DNA from: Ignavibacteria bacterium
GTDB lineage: Bacteria; Bacteroidota; Ignavibacteria; SZUA-365
Assembly: GCA_016720835.1 (NCBI GenBank)
Contig: JADKJW010000018.1
Location: 27,804 to 91,803, forward strand
Length of the DNA stretch: 64,000 nt
Direction: 5' to 3'
Position 1 is the first letter of the stretch. Each line of letters starts with the position of its first letter. Under the pieces are notes generated by a model. It was not told where the DNA came from. It searched no databases and worked only from the letters and a program-made list of their open reading frames with translations. Below, one piece after another: positions 1 through 11,249 of this stretch. The position numbers were made by a program, and so were the translations under genes.

Positions 1-605
1 CCGAGTTCGTCGCGGCCCGCCTGCACCTGCTGGCGATACACGTCCGCGAGCGGGACCGAACCGACGGCGTTCAATTCCTTGATGCGATCCAGCTGCTTCC
101 TCGAGCGCTCGAGATTGCTCTGGTTCACTTTCACCAGCTCCTGCAGTCGCAGCGCGTTGAAGTAGCCCTGGTGGATTCTGTACACCACGTCTTCCACCAT
201 GCGTTCGTGCCCTTTCTCCGCGGCCTGATACCCGAGAATGCTGCGGTCGGCGTTGAGAATGTTGCTCATGCCGTCGAAAAGCGTCATCGCCGAGGAGACG
301 TTGTAACTGTAGCTGTTCCGCGACGTGAAGAAGTTGTCGCCCCGCAGGACGATGTTGTCCTTGTCAGAGCGCGTCCACGCCGCGGAGGCGTTGAGTGATG
401 GCAGGAACGCGCCCAGGGCCTGTTGCTTGTACGTCGCGGAACGTTCGATGTCGTTCGCGCTGCGCTGCAGGTCGGGACTTCTGTCCATCCCGATGCGGAT
501 GCAATCCTTGAGGGTGTACTTCTTCGGCTGCGCGGAGACGTTCGGCGCGACAAGCGTCGCGAGAAGGGCGAACAGAAAAAGCGTGCGTGATGTTGCGTTG
601 ACCAT
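1..605 (-). CDS. TolC-family outer membrane efflux protein, N-terminal part
   Basis: The minus-strand frame is open from ATG at 605 to the window edge, giving about 201 residues of a truncated protein. It starts with a signal peptide (hydrophobic FLFALLATLVAP, cleavage near VSAQ). The mature part runs KKYTLKDCIRIGM and then long alanine/glutamine-rich helices with LGAFLPSLNASAAW, the usual start of an outer membrane efflux (OEP/TolC) repeat. TolC proteins form the trimeric outer-membrane duct of tripartite exporters. The C-terminal half, and any partner RND or ABC genes, lie outside the window. The gene lies about 100 bp downstream of the CCA enzyme gene on the same strand. The family call is firm; the transported substrate is unknown. 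Confidence 0.85.
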   Translation of the reverse strand, partial: MVNATSRTLFLFALLATLVAPNVSAQPKKYTLKDCIRIGMDRSPDLQRSANDIERSATYKQQALGAFLPSLNASAAWTRSDKDNIVLRGDNFFTSRNSYSYNVSSAMTLFDGMSNILNADRSILGYQAAEKGHERMVEDVVYRIHQGYFNALRLQELVKVNQSNLERSRKQLDRIKELNAVGSVPLADVYRQQVQAGRDEL

Positions 606-705
606 GATGCTCGTTGCTCCAGTGGTGACCTTCGGCGCGGGAGCGGTGCCGAAGCGGGGGTGATCGTTGTCCCGCTCGTTCAAACGGACGAAAGGGAGGA
701 AAGTT

Positions 706-2208
706 TCAGGGCTGTAAACCCTCGGGGAGACTTTTCAGACGGCCTCGCAGCGGTTGATCCTTCTTGATTGCGGGTTGCTTCAACACCTCGTCCTTGATCG
801 AGAGGAGGAATTCCTCCGCCGCAAGGCGCTCGTTCGGGATGAGTCCGTCGAGGATGGCGTCCTCGATGCGCGTCTTGATGATGCCGACCATGATGCCGCT
901 CGGGATGCCGCAGATCTGCATGATCTCCTCGCCACGCAGTGGCGGCTGCCAGGTGCGCAGCTTGTCCTTGTCTTCCACGTCCTTCATCTTCAGAACCAGG
1001 TTCTCGTAATTCCGGAGATAGCGCTCCACGAGGCGCGGATTTTTCGACGTGATGTCCGCGCGGCACAGCATGATCAGGTCGTCGATATCCTCGCCCGCAT
1101 CGAAGAGCAGCCTGCGTATGGCGGAATCGGTGACTCCCTCGTTGACCAGCGCGATGGGACGCAGGTGCAGCGCCACCATCTTCTCGACAAAGTGCACCGC
1201 TTCGAGAGGCAATTTCATGGCGCGGAAGAGGCGCTTCACCCTGCGGGCGCCGATCTCGGCGTGCCCGTGGAAGGTCCACCCCGTCTCGGGATGGAAGTAC
1301 TTCGTCTGCGGCTTGGCGATGTCGTGCAGCAGCGCGCTCATGCGCAGCCAGAGGCTGTCGCTCACCTTCGCGAGGTTGTCCACCACGCGCAGCGTGTGGT
1401 AGAAGACGTCCTTGTGATGGAAGTTCTTCACGCCGTCGGGGTATTCGATCGAGCGCTGGTCCACGCCCGCGAGCGCGTGCAGTTCCGGAAAGAAATGCAC
1501 GATGAGCCCGTTCTCGAGCATCGGCGCGAGACCGAGCGACGGCTTGGGCGAGGCGAGGATCTTGAGGAACTCGTCGCGTATCCGTTCCATCGAGACGATG
1601 AGGATGCGCTCGTTCAGCTGCCTGACCGCTACAAGCACGTCCGGATCGATGCGGAAGTCGAGCTGCGAGGCGAAGCGGAAGGCCCGGATCATGCGCAGCG
1701 GATCTTCCGTGAACGTCACGAGCGGATCGACGGGTGTCCGGAGCAGGCGGCGTTCAATATCGCCCTGTCCGTCGAAGGGGTCCAGGAGTTCTCCAAAACC
1801 CCGGGCGTTGAGCCGTACCGCCATGGCATTGACGGTGAAGTCCCTCCGCAGGAGATCGTCATCGATGCTGCCCTCGGCCACCGTGGGCTTCCTTGAGTCC
1901 TCTTCGTAGGTCTCCTTCCGCGTGCCGACGAATTCGATCTCGATCCCGTCCGCCATCAGCCGCGAAGTGCCGAAGCGCTCGAACTCGACCGGGATGCTCG
2001 TGCGCAGCTCTTCATGCACGATTCGCCCGAAGCGGACACCGTCACCGACGACGGTGATGTCGATGTCCTTCGAGCGTCTCCGCATCAATCCGTCACGGAC
2101 AGCGCCACCCACCAGGTAGACTTCCAGCCCGTGCGCGTCTGCCAGCCGTCCGATGCGGCGAACTATTTCGTCGTGTATCTCGAAATCGGGCATACCGTGA
2201 ATTTTCAT
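706..2208 (-). CDS. CCA tRNA nucleotidyltransferase / poly(A) polymerase family protein with HD domain
   Basis: This 500-residue protein is a class II nucleotidyltransferase. The N-terminal head holds the signature VGGAVRD near residues 35-41 and the metal-binding DIDI motif near residue 48, followed by LLRRDFTVNAMA and the RMIRAFRFASQLDF helix typical of CCA-adding enzymes. A C-terminal HD phosphohydrolase domain follows (LLHDIAKPQTK, then FHGHAEIGARRV). The expected job is adding or repairing the 3' CCA of tRNAs, with the HD domain giving phosphatase/phosphodiesterase activity as in E. coli Cca. In some lineages the A- and CC-adding roles are split between two proteins, so the exact specificity is not certain. 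It is transcribed divergently from hsp20 across a 270-bp gap. Confidence 0.9.
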   Translation of the reverse strand: MKIHGMPDFEIHDEIVRRIGRLADAHGLEVYLVGGAVRDGLMRRRSKDIDITVVGDGVRFGRIVHEELRTSIPVEFERFGTSRLMADGIEIEFVGTRKETYEEDSRKPTVAEGSIDDDLLRRDFTVNAMAVRLNARGFGELLDPFDGQGDIERRLLRTPVDPLVTFTEDPLRMIRAFRFASQLDFRIDPDVLVAVRQLNERILIVSMERIRDEFLKILASPKPSLGLAPMLENGLIVHFFPELHALAGVDQRSIEYPDGVKNFHHKDVFYHTLRVVDNLAKVSDSLWLRMSALLHDIAKPQTKYFHPETGWTFHGHAEIGARRVKRLFRAMKLPLEAVHFVEKMVALHLRPIALVNEGVTDSAIRRLLFDAGEDIDDLIMLCRADITSKNPRLVERYLRNYENLVLKMKDVEDKDKLRTWQPPLRGEEIMQICGIPSGIMVGIIKTRIEDAILDGLIPNERLAAEEFLLSIKDEVLKQPAIKKDQPLRGRLKSLPEGLQP

Positions 2209-2481
2209 TTATTCGCTCAAGGTACCATTCTCCGCGCAGCCGAACAACAGTAAAAAGAGGACGAAATGCGGAACTTCCCCTGAACATGGGAGTTCCGGGA
2301 GTACTGACGATTTGGCAGACATGTTCCGCCATTTCTTGTGGACCTCAAATTCCCCAGTTGATGGCTGGCATGACTTCTGTTGATATAAAACGGCTTACAG
2401 CTGCTATCGCAAGCGATGTGGGAATGGTACAGGATTTGCATTGGTGTATTGGCTCTACACTATCTCACAGGAGTTGACAGC

Positions 2482-2919
2482 ATGCCGCATCTCAAGATTG
2501 ATCCCGTAAAGGAACTCGAGTATCTCTCGAACAGAATGAAGAAGTTCATCAATGAAATCCCGGAAACCTTCTCCGTTGAATTCGGTCGCGGTTTCGAACC
2601 GAAGGTGGACGTTTCGCACACGGATCAGGCGGTGATCGTTGCCGTGGAACTCCCGGGTGTGGCGAAAGAGCAGGTCAAACTCGCGTTGAAGGATGACGTG
2701 CTGTCGGTTTCGGGCGTCAAACCGGAGAAGGAAGCGGAAGCCACCCGTGTGCAGACAAGGCAGGAGCGCGCCTTCGGCGAGTTCAAGCGCAGTATTCCCC
2801 TCCCGTGCGAAGTGGTCGCCGGAAGCATCAACGCCACGCTCGCCGATGGAGTGCTGACAGTGACACTCGAGCGGAAGCCGGCACGCGAAGAACAGGAAAT
2901 TCCCATCAATATCCAGTAA
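2482..2919 (+). CDS. Small heat shock protein, Hsp20/alpha-crystallin family
   Basis: The protein has 145 residues. The start is ATG 2482, preceded by AGGAG ten bases upstream; the frame extends further 5' but only into non-conserved sequence. The alpha-crystallin domain spans about residues 35-140: PKVDVSHTDQAVIVAVELPGV, VLSVSG, FKRSIPLP, and the hallmark ADGVLTVTLER near the end. A short IPINIQ tail resembles the I-x-I motif that docks between dimers. It is an ATP-independent holdase that keeps unfolding cytosolic proteins soluble. It lies 57 bp upstream of dnaK on the same strand with no terminator between, so the two are likely co-transcribed as a stress operon. I saw no CIRCE element or convincing sigma-32 site upstream. 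Confidence 0.93.
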   Translation: MPHLKIDPVKELEYLSNRMKKFINEIPETFSVEFGRGFEPKVDVSHTDQAVIVAVELPGVAKEQVKLALKDDVLSVSGVKPEKEAEATRVQTRQERAFGEFKRSIPLPCEVVAGSINATLADGVLTVTLERKPAREEQEIPINIQ

Positions 2920-2976
2920 TAGCCCGGCGGTCCGGCCTGCACATCAGCGCCGGAGCCGGGAATCAGGAGTCACACA

Positions 2977-4884
<1,908 letters not shown>

Positions 4885-4931
4885 GCTCGCGCGCGAAATT
4901 CAACGCTCCGCGTGTCTTCCTGGACACGCCC

Positions 4932-4960
4932 AAAGGGCCCGAGCGATCGGGCCCTTTTTT
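4932..4960 (+). terminator. Rho-independent terminator after dnaK
   Basis: An 11-bp perfect stem (4932-4942 pairing with 4947-4957) encloses a GCGA tetraloop and runs straight into six T residues. It lies 48 bp past the dnaK stop and closes the hsp20-dnaK unit. Confidence 0.92.
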
Positions 4961-4970
4961 AGTGAGGAAT

Positions 4971-5016
4971 TGTCACGCCGAGCGAAGTCGAGGCGGCCGA
5001 TTTCGGATTGAATGCA
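4971..5016 (-). repeat. Short intergenic repeat, left copy (inverted relative to 12195-12247)
   Basis: Read on the minus strand this is TGCATTCAATCCGAAAT followed by GCCGCCTCGACTTCGCTC and GGCGTGACA. The same string, with an extra short insertion, occurs on the plus strand at 12195-12247. A further fragment, CTGCATTCAATCCGAAAT, lies at 5767-5784. It is non-coding, and its role is unknown. Confidence 0.75.
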
Positions 5017-5192
5017 AGACGGCGATCGCCGGTGTGCGCCACCCCCTCACCCTTCCCTCTCCCAATGGGTAAGTATGAAGGATGAATTATGAATTATGAA
5101 GGATGAAAAGCGACGGGCGATGATGACGGGTTCCAAGTGACAGGGTGAAGGTGGAATGGGACGCGCCAGCGATGGACGTGCGTCTGATCGAC

Positions 5193-5599
5193 GCACCCCG
5201 GAACGGGGTGCAAGACAGTAGCCGGTGCGTCGAAGACCACCGGACAGCGCGCGCCCCACGCGATTTCACGCACCCCGGAACGGGGTGCAAGAAAGTAGCC
5301 GGTGCGTCGAAGACCACCGGACAGCGCGCGCCACGCAACATCGAGCACCCCGGAACGGGGTGCAAGACAGTAGCCGGTGCGTCGAAGACCACCGGACAGC
5401 GCGCGCCACGCAACATCGAGCACCCCGGAACGGGGTGCCAGACAGTAGCCGGTGTGTCGAAGACCACCGGACAGCGCGCGCCACGCAACATCGAGCACCC
5501 CGGAACGGGGTGCCAGACAGTAGCCGGTGCGTCGAAGACCACCGGACAGCGCGCGCCACGCAACATCGAGCACCCCGGAACGGGGTGCCAGAGATTCCT
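5193..5599 (+). repeat. Left array of a 75-bp intergenic palindromic repeat, six copies
   Basis: Six copies of the perfect hairpin GCACCCCGGAACGGGGTGC start at 5193, 5270, 5345, 5420, 5495 and 5570, giving periods of 77, 75, 75, 75 and 75 bp. Each unit continues with (A/C)AGACAGTAG, then a second inverted repeat whose arms are CCGGTG and CACCGG around GTCGAAGAC, then about 23 variable bases. The array ends in CCAGAGATTCCT (to 5599). The same unit occurs in the opposite orientation at 11250-11703 and 12125-12172. All frames through it translate as low-complexity shadows, so I read it as non-coding. It is not a CRISPR: the repeats are long, carry two palindromes each, and the 'spacers' are near-identical. 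Confidence 0.9.
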
Positions 5600-5826
5600 A
5601 ACGGTTGTTAGGAACGAATACGGAACTACTCCAAACGTTTCTTGTCGTCTGAACGGCCAGACCCTTCCCTTCGGCTTCACTCAGGGCAAGCTACTGCACT
5701 CAGGGTGACGGGTCCGTAAATCGCTCTCCAGGAGCAGAGCTCCCGGAGAACAGAAGATCGTCATCCTGCATTCAATCCGAAATTCTTTTCTCCTTCACCT
5801 TCACCTTCTCCCTTCACCTTGCATTT
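5600..5826. other. Intergenic segment without a gene
   Basis: I see no coding region here. It starts beside a small perfect hairpin (CCTAAC GGTT GTTAGG, 5597-5612) at the edge of the left repeat array and contains a fragment of the CTGCATTCAATCCGAAAT intergenic repeat near 5767. It lies downstream of the minus-strand surface-protein gene. Confidence 0.5.
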
Positions 5827-7188
5827 CTACCGTTTCATAACCATCATCATCCTCGCCTCCGTCCTTCCACCCGCAACAAGCGAGTACCAGTACATCCCAG
5901 AAGGCAGCACCCGAGTATCAATCTGGAAGGAACTCCTCCCCGCCGGCAACTCGCCATCATGTACCACCGCCACGAGGCGTCCGTACGCGTCATACAACAA
6001 TAACCGCGCTTTCGACTGTCGCTCCAGCGTTGCGGTAATTGTTGTATACCCTCCAGCCGGATTCGGATAATTCTGTCCGAGCATCGAGGCAAGCGGTACA
6101 GCAATGTCGTCCATGCCCGTCTTTGTGGTGATATCATACACAACGCGTACTCCCACCGGAGACACGCCCGGCACTGCCGTCATGTCGATGCGCCCTGCGT
6201 GACTGCCTTCAGGGAGCGCGGTCGTGTTTGGCACCACCATGACGCGCGCGCTGTCCGTGCCGCTGGAGGGCTGCCAGTCGATCCACGCAGTTGAGGACTG
6301 GAGTTGCCACGGCATCGCTGCCGCGCCGCCTGTCCAGAGACGCAGTTCCTGCGCCGCGGGCAGCGGACCGTTCCTCTCGGCCTGGAAACGCAGCAGCCAC
6401 GGAGTGAATACCACCGCCGCGGGCGAGGCTGCGACAAGCGTGATGGAGTGCGTACACTGCGGCGTCGCCGCGAGCTTGTCGCAGCTCCACACCCAACTAA
6501 TGATTTCCGGCAATGGCTGTACCTGGTCCAGCAGCGGATCGAGCAGCCATTCCCTTGACGCGCTCGCGCCGGGTTGCACGACCGGATATCCCTGTATGCT
6601 GTCCAGAGGATTCACCAACGCATACATCGGCGAATGCACGATCGCAGCGCTGCATCCGCCGAGCGGCACATTGCCCGTGTTCGTAATCGTGTACTGCACC
6701 TGCACAGGATGCGGAATGATTGCCTCGTAGCCCGCGTCCGCCCACACGGTGTCGTGGCCGATGGACGAGCAGGATGCCGATGTGATACGCTCGGCGCCTT
6801 CGATGAGTATCGTCCGCTCGCACTGCTTCCACGCCGTGTCGCCCGCGTGACGATAGCGAACGGCGATACGCTCCGCGACATTCGCCGTTATCGGCGGCAG
6901 GATTGTCAGCGTCCAATCCACCGTTTCACTGCCATGCGCCGCAATGCCCGCGATATCCTTCCGTGCCTGCTCCCCTGCCGCGAGCGCGAGATGCGGTGCG
7001 GAGGAGAGATCGATTTCGGTTTCGATGAGTTGGTGGGCGGTGTCGAGGACGTTGCCGAGAGTGAGAGAGGCAGTGAAGGGGTTGGGGTGTGGGTGTCGGT
7101 GAGGAGGTTGTAACGGATGGAGTCGGGGGCGGTGAGGGAACAGATGAGCTCTGCTCCGAGAGGAGGAATAATCACACTTCGCTCGCAA
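5827..7188 (-). CDS. C-terminal part of a T9SS-sorted surface protein, separated by a frameshift
   Basis: This frame continues the protein encoded upstream at 10859. Its first 33 or so residues, from ATG 7188, are out-of-frame shadow; the authentic sequence begins at NPFTASLTLGN, near 7087. It carries two further Ig-like modules, then the T9SS type A sorting domain: LGQNYPNPAGGYTTITATL, LLLYDAYGRLVA, LPSGMYWYSLVAGG and MMMVMKR, ending at a TAG. In T9SS bacteria this domain directs export across the outer membrane and surface attachment. If the frame is restored, N- and C-terminal parts make one protein of about 1,680 residues. Confidence 0.85.
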   Translation of the reverse strand: MRAKCDYSSSRSRAHLFPHRPRLHPLQPPHRHPHPNPFTASLTLGNVLDTAHQLIETEIDLSSAPHLALAAGEQARKDIAGIAAHGSETVDWTLTILPPITANVAERIAVRYRHAGDTAWKQCERTILIEGAERITSASCSSIGHDTVWADAGYEAIIPHPVQVQYTITNTGNVPLGGCSAAIVHSPMYALVNPLDSIQGYPVVQPGASASREWLLDPLLDQVQPLPEIISWVWSCDKLAATPQCTHSITLVAASPAAVVFTPWLLRFQAERNGPLPAAQELRLWTGGAAAMPWQLQSSTAWIDWQPSSGTDSARVMVVPNTTALPEGSHAGRIDMTAVPGVSPVGVRVVYDITTKTGMDDIAVPLASMLGQNYPNPAGGYTTITATLERQSKARLLLYDAYGRLVAVVHDGELPAGRSSFQIDTRVLPSGMYWYSLVAGGRTEARMMMVMKR

Positions 7189-10100
7189 CGGACGAGAACT
7201 TCACCGGAAGAGTCACGCGAGACGAACACCAGTCGTGCAGTCCCACCCGAAGGCCTGAGCGCTTTTGTGCGTACCGTCCAAATAGTGGTATCCGTTACAC
7301 CAGCAGAGATAACGTGGCCTGGACGAGACGGCGGCTCGGCGATGGTGCACAAGTTTGGAGGTTCGATGCTCAGCTCGAACGCAGTAACCCTGACAGGGCG
7401 CGCACTGCTGTTGATGGCCATGCCTCGCACGTCAAACGGTGACGGTTGATACCCGAGCTTGTCGGGCGTGAGGCCGATGACGTCCGGGGCGTCAAGCGCG
7501 CAGCGCATGCCGGACGCAGGGACGATGCGAATCGGCAGGGAGCACCAGCGCCAATCCGGATGCGCAGCCGTTCTGTAACGGACGACCGCGGTATCCCACA
7601 TCGCTTCCGAGATCGGCGGTTTGACCATGTACTTCCATTGGAAAACACCGTTCAGTTTCGGTGGAATAACAACATCTGAAACCAACGGAACACCTACAGG
7701 GATGAGATGACCTGAAGTTCCAGGCAGAGCCTCAGCAATGATAATGTGTTGCAGCGAATCAAGAGGGTTGAACATCGTCGTGGTGCAACGTACCGTGTCC
7801 GGATCTGATATGTATGTCGAAGTATCCAAGGAAACAACGGATGGTCCGTCCATTCGGCAAGGGAGAGCATCGGATCCTGGAGCGTAAAGAATGAATTGGC
7901 ATTGTGAAATGGACGCGTCCCACTCATCGTACGCAACCACGGTAAGAGGAATGGATCTTGAAGTGAGACGAATGTCGGCCCGAATTTCCCATGTCAGATT
8001 GTAGGATTTTCCGGGGGCGACAGTTGCGCCGGGTCTCGCGATGCCCGCTGCCGGACTTGCATTCACGGCAAGATTGCCTGGAGCGGAAAGTACCACTTTC
8101 GAGATAGTAATCGGTTTCACATCCTCATTGTGCATCGACCAGGCGAGCGTAAACGGTGAATTGACGTATCGCGTTTGCTCTGGCGCGATGACCATCGCAC
8201 TATCGGCAACAATCGAACACGATGTCGCTGGCTCTGCTTCCTTGTACACGAGCAATGGGAGCTCCAATGAACAATGCTCCGTCGGCGCGGGCGTGACAGG
8301 CCCCGAATCGGGTGTGTACATCGTTGTCACTTCCACCGTTCGATTCAGCGGTGCGGCGCACGTCGAGTCGATGCGCAGAGTCCAAGTGTGCGATGCCGTC
8401 ATACCTGGTCCGAATATCGGCGGGGGAAGCGAAACAAGAGTGCTCTGGAAAGGCGGATCGAGGTAGATGCTGTCAGGGAGTGTGAGTTGTACGCGCACAT
8501 CCTTTACGGGAAGATTGTTCATGACGTTTTCAACATTCACCGTCACAGCGATCCTGGAGGTCGAGAGGTTCCTGCGTCGCGCGGCTTGTTTGAGCGTGTC
8601 CGAGGCCAGAATGGAACACACGACACGTTCGCATGTCGGATAGCGGAATCTGGATACCAGGATGTCGGAACTACCGTGCATGTTGCTCTGATACGCATTG
8701 AACGCGCCGAAAGAAGGGACAGAATAATAATCGGCCCAGAGGCCTACTTGCGCGACTCCGGTTAGATATCCCGCCGCATCGGAACGAACTCCTTGAAGCC
8801 AGGGTACTGAACCGTCTGGATAATTGAGAAAAGTTGAAAGGAGCAATTTCCGACAGTCCGGATCGAAAACGCTTAATGACATTGCATATCCAGAAGAACG
8901 AAGCACAGTATCCGAGGCGTGAACAAATGGAAAATCGCTCGATCTTGACAGTCCGCCTAACAGAATATTTCCGCAGACATCAAAGTCCAATAGAATACCT
9001 TGATCTCCATTCGTACCTCCGAAATATGTACTGGCGAGCGGTGTTCCATTTGAAGAGATCTTTGCAATAAATGGCATCGTGCTTCTATTTGTACTCTGCA
9101 GCGGAAGAACAAGGGGAAAATCCTGCGATTCCGTTTCACCAGTAATAATGATATCGTCCTTTTCGTTCAATATCACATCCCATAAATTATCGGTTTTACT
9201 ACCTCCGAAGTATGAGGAGAATACATACCTTTCAGCGCTACTATCCAATTTCGTTATGAAAACATTCAAAACACCGCGATTATCCTGAATCGGATTGACC
9301 TGTGGTACAAATCGCGGATACGAGGGGTAGTTATGCAAAGTCGGTTCCGCGAAGGAACCTATGACGATGGGATTGTGATGGTGATCGACGAGGACACGAA
9401 ATCCGGGAAGCTGCCATGGCTGTGGCTCTGTGAAGTTCTCTCCATCCAATGCATAGAAGTAAGATCCCCAATACACGCTGTCAAGATCAGAAGTGAGTTT
9501 CACTATAAACCCGCCGGAATACAGCCAATCATTGCCGGAAGGCAATGGTCCATAGGTGCGTAAAGGCCGGTTCGTTAATTCGTGTTGAACGGTTCTCTTC
9601 GTTACGAACCATAAGGAATCTGCACCAAACATGCCTCCAATATACCCGTTATCCATATCGTCAAGTGAGAGAGAATGGATATTGGTTGCGCCAGGTCCTC
9701 CCAAATACATACTCTGCAGCATCATGCCTTCTCTCGAAAATGAAGAGATGACACCTGCAACATCCGTACCGATACTCCGTTGCACGACATTCGAGGTTAT
9801 CGGAAAATCTGGTGAATTTGTTCCACCACAGATATATACTTTTCCTGCTCCTTTACCTAGTTTCAATCTGTGCATGATTGATAATTGCGATACACCCCAG
9901 TTGGCACGAAAACCGTTCCAAAGCATGCAGGTATCCGATTTTGAACCGCCGAAATACGTGCTGAATGACAACGTCTTGCCGTTTGGATCGAATCGTGCAA
10001 CGAAAAGATCAGAGAAGCCGCCTTGAAACGTTGGTTGTGTACTCCGCAGAGTCGGCAGATCGTGTGATGTTGTCGCACCAAGGACGAAAATATTTCCCAG

Positions 10101-10859
10101 TGGATCGATATCGAATCCGGAAAGCGACTCAAGCCCACTACCACCAAAAAACGTTGAAAATTCTGTCACAAGTATAACATCGTCACGCAGAATGTCGGAA
10201 TACCCATCGATGGAAACGCATCCGTTCGAATAGACTGCTGAAGGTGTTCTTCCGTTCAAGCGCGTCGACTCTCCAGGCTGAACAGTGAATGCTTCTCGCA
10301 CGTTCAGGGAACCGGAATAGTTGATCCGAATGTCATGCGGCGAGGCTCCACGATGCATCCGGAAGGTTTGACGAAGTCTCCCATTCTTCTCCACGTACTC
10401 CACATCGATGTTATCCCATACATTTTCATATGTAACAGTCTCGAATGTTGCTGCGTTTTCCACCCAGCGGGACGGTTGCTTGCCGTAGTAGAATCGAGAC
10501 TGCCTCGTCGTCTGATGCGAAGCTATAGTCCGGCAGCGTGAGGAAACCCCAGCGAACGACAGACAGGCGACGAGTTTCCCGCTTGCCGGCACAACTCCAT
10601 CAGTGATTGTCGCCATGCCGGCGCCCTGCCGACTTGAAGTCAGGACGAGACCATCTCGCGTGAACCACGCGGCATCGCTTCCCCGCAGCAGCGCATACCT
10701 GACATCGGAGGCCCACTGCCCGCGGTTCTCGGTAAACTGGATGGGCAGGCGCAGCGACGGGACAGGAAGTCTCCCCCCGTGCGGAGATCCTTTCCCAACC
10801 GTAACAACAAGTGCGGTAAGCAGCGCGATACACGAGAGCAGGTGTTTTTGGAAGCGCAT
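6906..10859 (-). CDS. SBBP-repeat surface protein, N-terminal part, frameshifted near 7086
   Basis: A signal peptide (LLSCIALLTALVVTVGKG) precedes the opening common to SBBP-repeat secreted proteins (IQFTENRGQWASDVRY, near residue 43). SBBP beta-propeller repeats follow, in the pattern FVARFDPNGKTLSFSTYFGGS, ITKLDSS...FSSYFGGS and FIAKISSNGTPLASTYFGG, up to about residue 740. Several Ig-like modules come next, each with a conserved Cys, PDS and PGxTxxxxW core. After TDTHTP the frame runs on into nonsense (PSLPLSLSATSS...), while the expected NPFTASL sequence sits in the next frame. The break maps to a G4 run at 7084-7087 (C4 on the coding strand), where one missing C would restore both halves. 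It could be sequencing error, a phase-variable tract or a real pseudogene. RBS AAAGGTGAG precedes ATG 10859. Confidence 0.85.
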   Translation of the reverse strand: MRFQKHLLSCIALLTALVVTVGKGSPHGGRLPVPSLRLPIQFTENRGQWASDVRYALLRGSDAAWFTRDGLVLTSSRQGAGMATITDGVVPASGKLVACLSFAGVSSRCRTIASHQTTRQSRFYYGKQPSRWVENAATFETVTYENVWDNIDVEYVEKNGRLRQTFRMHRGASPHDIRINYSGSLNVREAFTVQPGESTRLNGRTPSAVYSNGCVSIDGYSDILRDDVILVTEFSTFFGGSGLESLSGFDIDPLGNIFVLGATTSHDLPTLRSTQPTFQGGFSDLFVARFDPNGKTLSFSTYFGGSKSDTCMLWNGFRANWGVSQLSIMHRLKLGKGAGKVYICGGTNSPDFPITSNVVQRSIGTDVAGVISSFSREGMMLQSMYLGGPGATNIHSLSLDDMDNGYIGGMFGADSLWFVTKRTVQHELTNRPLRTYGPLPSGNDWLYSGGFIVKLTSDLDSVYWGSYFYALDGENFTEPQPWQLPGFRVLVDHHHNPIVIGSFAEPTLHNYPSYPRFVPQVNPIQDNRGVLNVFITKLDSSAERYVFSSYFGGSKTDNLWDVILNEKDDIIITGETESQDFPLVLPLQSTNRSTMPFIAKISSNGTPLASTYFGGTNGDQGILLDFDVCGNILLGGLSRSSDFPFVHASDTVLRSSGYAMSLSVFDPDCRKLLLSTFLNYPDGSVPWLQGVRSDAAGYLTGVAQVGLWADYYSVPSFGAFNAYQSNMHGSSDILVSRFRYPTCERVVCSILASDTLKQAARRRNLSTSRIAVTVNVENVMNNLPVKDVRVQLTLPDSIYLDPPFQSTLVSLPPPIFGPGMTASHTWTLRIDSTCAAPLNRTVEVTTMYTPDSGPVTPAPTEHCSLELPLLVYKEAEPATSCSIVADSAMVIAPEQTRYVNSPFTLAWSMHNEDVKPITISKVVLSAPGNLAVNASPAAGIARPGATVAPGKSYNLTWEIRADIRLTSRSIPLTVVAYDEWDASISQCQFILYAPGSDALPCRMDGPSVVSLDTSTYISDPDTVRCTTTMFNPLDSLQHIIIAEALPGTSGHLIPVGVPLVSDVVIPPKLNGVFQWKYMVKPPISEAMWDTAVVRYRTAAHPDWRWCSLPIRIVPASGMRCALDAPDVIGLTPDKLGYQPSPFDVRGMAINSSARPVRVTAFELSIEPPNLCTIAEPPSRPGHVISAGVTDTTIWTVRTKALRPSGGTARLVFVSRDSSGEVLVRCERSVIIPPLGAELICSLTAPDSIRYNLLTDTHTPTPSLPLSLSATSSTPPTNSSKPKSISPPHRISRSRQGSRHGRISRALRRMAVKRWIGR

Positions 10860-11249
10860 CGCTCACCTTTTGGGAGGTACTGGTTCGCAGGGACCGTTCG
10901 CATGAGCAGCCGGGTAACAATGATCACGGCATGACGCTAAAGGGCCCGACGCGAAAAGGTTCGTCCGAACGCTGTGATCACGGAACAGTTGAACCATGGA
11001 AACAAGATTGGAATGGGGATGGAAGAATCGGCGTGGTGAGTCCGCTGCATCCCGGCACTTTCAGGCCGCGGGATCGTGCTCAAACTGCCTCGTCCAAAAC
11101 CAGAAGCAGTCTACACACTCGTGCGGAAAATGTCAACAGCGAAAGCGATGACATTATCCGTTAAGAAAAATATGTTCATGGCGGGCCATTCTCCTCATAC
11201 TGAAGCGTCGCGGAGTCAGAAAGGTCTGGCAGATCAGATGACGAGCGGC
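10860..11249. other. Intergenic upstream region
   Basis: About 390 bp lie between the start of the SBBP-protein gene and the right-hand repeat array. It must hold that gene's promoter. I could not identify a convincing -35/-10 pair, and I see no conserved coding frame. Confidence 0.4.

Noticed and set aside
754..1896. Plus-strand frame of 380 codons
   Set aside because: Antisense shadow of the CCA-adding enzyme gene, which has clear motifs on the minus strand.
2209..2481. CIRCE element or sigma-32 promoter ahead of hsp20
   Set aside because: No GAGTGCTAA-type inverted repeat is present, and the only CTTG...CCCC pair has the wrong spacing.
5193..5588. CRISPR array
   Set aside because: Repeat units are 75 bp with two internal palindromes, the intervening 'spacers' are nearly identical between units, and no cas genes are in the window.
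5145..5708. Long open frames on both strands with repeated peptides such as TGQRAPRNIEHPGTG
   Set aside because: They arise only because the 75-bp repeat (25 codons) keeps all frames open; copies with 76, 77 or 98 bp break the frame, and there is no RBS or conserved protein.
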